From positions 1-7,181 of the forward strand of contig USJY01000064.1 of the NCBI GenBank assembly GCA_900555065.1: a DNA stretch of 7,181 bases, written 5' to 3'. Positions 7,079 to 7,181 of the stretch are shown one piece after another. The notes under the pieces were generated by a model. That model was not told the DNA's origin and searched no databases. It was given only the letters and a program-made list of their open reading frames with translations. This stretch comes from an uncultured Eubacteriales bacterium. GTDB taxonomy: Bacteria > Bacillota > Clostridia > Oscillospirales > UMGS1783. Within the stretch, counting starts at the first letter, position 1, and each line of letters begins with the position of its first letter. The translations under genes were made by a program, and so were the position numbers.

Positions 7079-7181
7079 ATGTCCTCCCCCAAAACCGGCA
7101 GATATTGTTTTTATAACGGTTATTCAGGCGCGGGCGCGGGCGCAGGCACAGGCGCGGGCACAGGCGCGGGCGCGGGCGTGG
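7079..7181 (+). CDS. Possible N-terminus of a Gly/Ala-rich protein, cut by the right edge
   Basis: An open frame begins with ATG at 7079, encodes MSSPKTGRYCFYNGYS and then continues as GAGAGAGTGAGTGAGAGV to the window edge. Glycine is always GGC, a codon favoured by the genes in this window. No terminator is seen for a minus-strand gene entering from the right, which fits a divergent gene. Against it, there is no GGAGG-type site before the ATG, unlike every other gene here. It is mutually exclusive with the minus-strand reading at 7120-7181. I do not recognise a family. Confidence 0.3.
   Translation, partial: MSSPKTGRYCFYNGYSGAGAGAGTGAGTGAGAGV
7120..7181 (-). CDS. Possible C-terminus of a Pro/Ala-rich protein, 5' part outside the window
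   Basis: Read on the minus strand, the repeat encodes TPAPAPVPAPVPAPAPAPE followed by TAA at 7120-7122. This would be the end of a gene lying to the right, in the same direction as the operon. Such alternating proline tails are common as extended linkers in exported proteins. Against it, every proline is CCC or CCT, whereas the Pro-rich linker of the gene at 585-1670 mostly uses CCG, and no terminator follows the stop. It is the alternative to the plus-strand reading at 7079-7181. Confidence 0.3.
   Translation of the reverse strand, partial: TPAPAPVPAPVPAPAPAPE
7126..7181. repeat. GC-rich hexamer tandem repeat running off the right edge
   Basis: About nine copies of a six-base unit, GGCGCG with variants GGCACA, GGCGCA and GGCGTG, run in register to the end of the window. 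The six-base period keeps the reading frame on either strand, giving Gly-Ala/Thr on plus or Pro-Ala/Val on minus. Substitutions break perfect identity, which fits a coding repeat under some selection, but the sample is short. It follows AT-rich DNA abruptly. Confidence 0.85.

Noticed and set aside
7024..7080. Short minus-strand frame MYPILGKCIYIGIRISLF after GGGGGAGGAC
   Set aside because: The purine run is only two bases from the ATG, the product is 18 residues of AT-rich codons, and nothing marks it as a leader peptide.
1..7181. tRNA, rRNA, CRISPR array, insertion sequence or riboswitch
   Set aside because: No spaced direct repeats, transposase frame or recognisable RNA gene was seen. The only tandem repeat is the coding-type hexamer at the right edge.

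Overview
The window carries one strand of closely packed genes, all read on the minus strand, for exported proteins of a glycan-degrading type. Four coding regions run from right to left. They are a lipoprotein with a glycoside hydrolase family 2 (GH2) layout (6882-4651), a full-length secreted GH2-type enzyme (4629-1693), a secreted CBM9-like protein with a C-terminal membrane anchor (1670-585), and a second CBM9-like secreted protein cut by the left edge (564-1). The gaps between them are 21, 22 and 20 bases. No terminator-like hairpin lies in any gap, and each gene has its own GGAGG-type ribosome binding site, so they very probably form one operon.

The set consists of two tandem paralogue pairs. 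The two GH2-type proteins align from the N-terminal sugar-binding domain to the C-terminus. The enzyme keeps the family's acid/base and nucleophile motifs. The lipoprotein has lost roughly 150 residues from the middle of the barrel, including both catalytic positions, and looks like a pseudoenzyme. The two small proteins share a CBM9/DOMON-like domain. I infer a cell-surface glycan-binding and cleaving module made of a lipid-anchored non-catalytic homologue, an active GH2 enzyme, a membrane-anchored binding protein and a further binding protein. The sugar substrate cannot be read from the sequence. No transporter or regulator gene lies in the window.

The right end differs. From 6883 to about 7119 the DNA turns AT-rich and should hold the operon promoter. 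It contains small palindromes and a repeated heptamer but no complete known operator. From 7126 to the right edge lies a GC-rich hexamer repeat. It could encode a Pro/Ala tail ending a minus-strand gene, or a Gly/Ala-rich segment of a plus-strand gene starting at 7079. The window does not settle which.

The organism is probably a GC-rich member of the Firmicutes (Clostridia-like). The grounds are strong GGAGG sites at every gene, signal peptides and a lipobox typical of such bacteria, a C-terminal transmembrane anchor with a basic stop-transfer, and AT-rich intergenic DNA beside GC-rich genes. This is inference; no marker gene is present.
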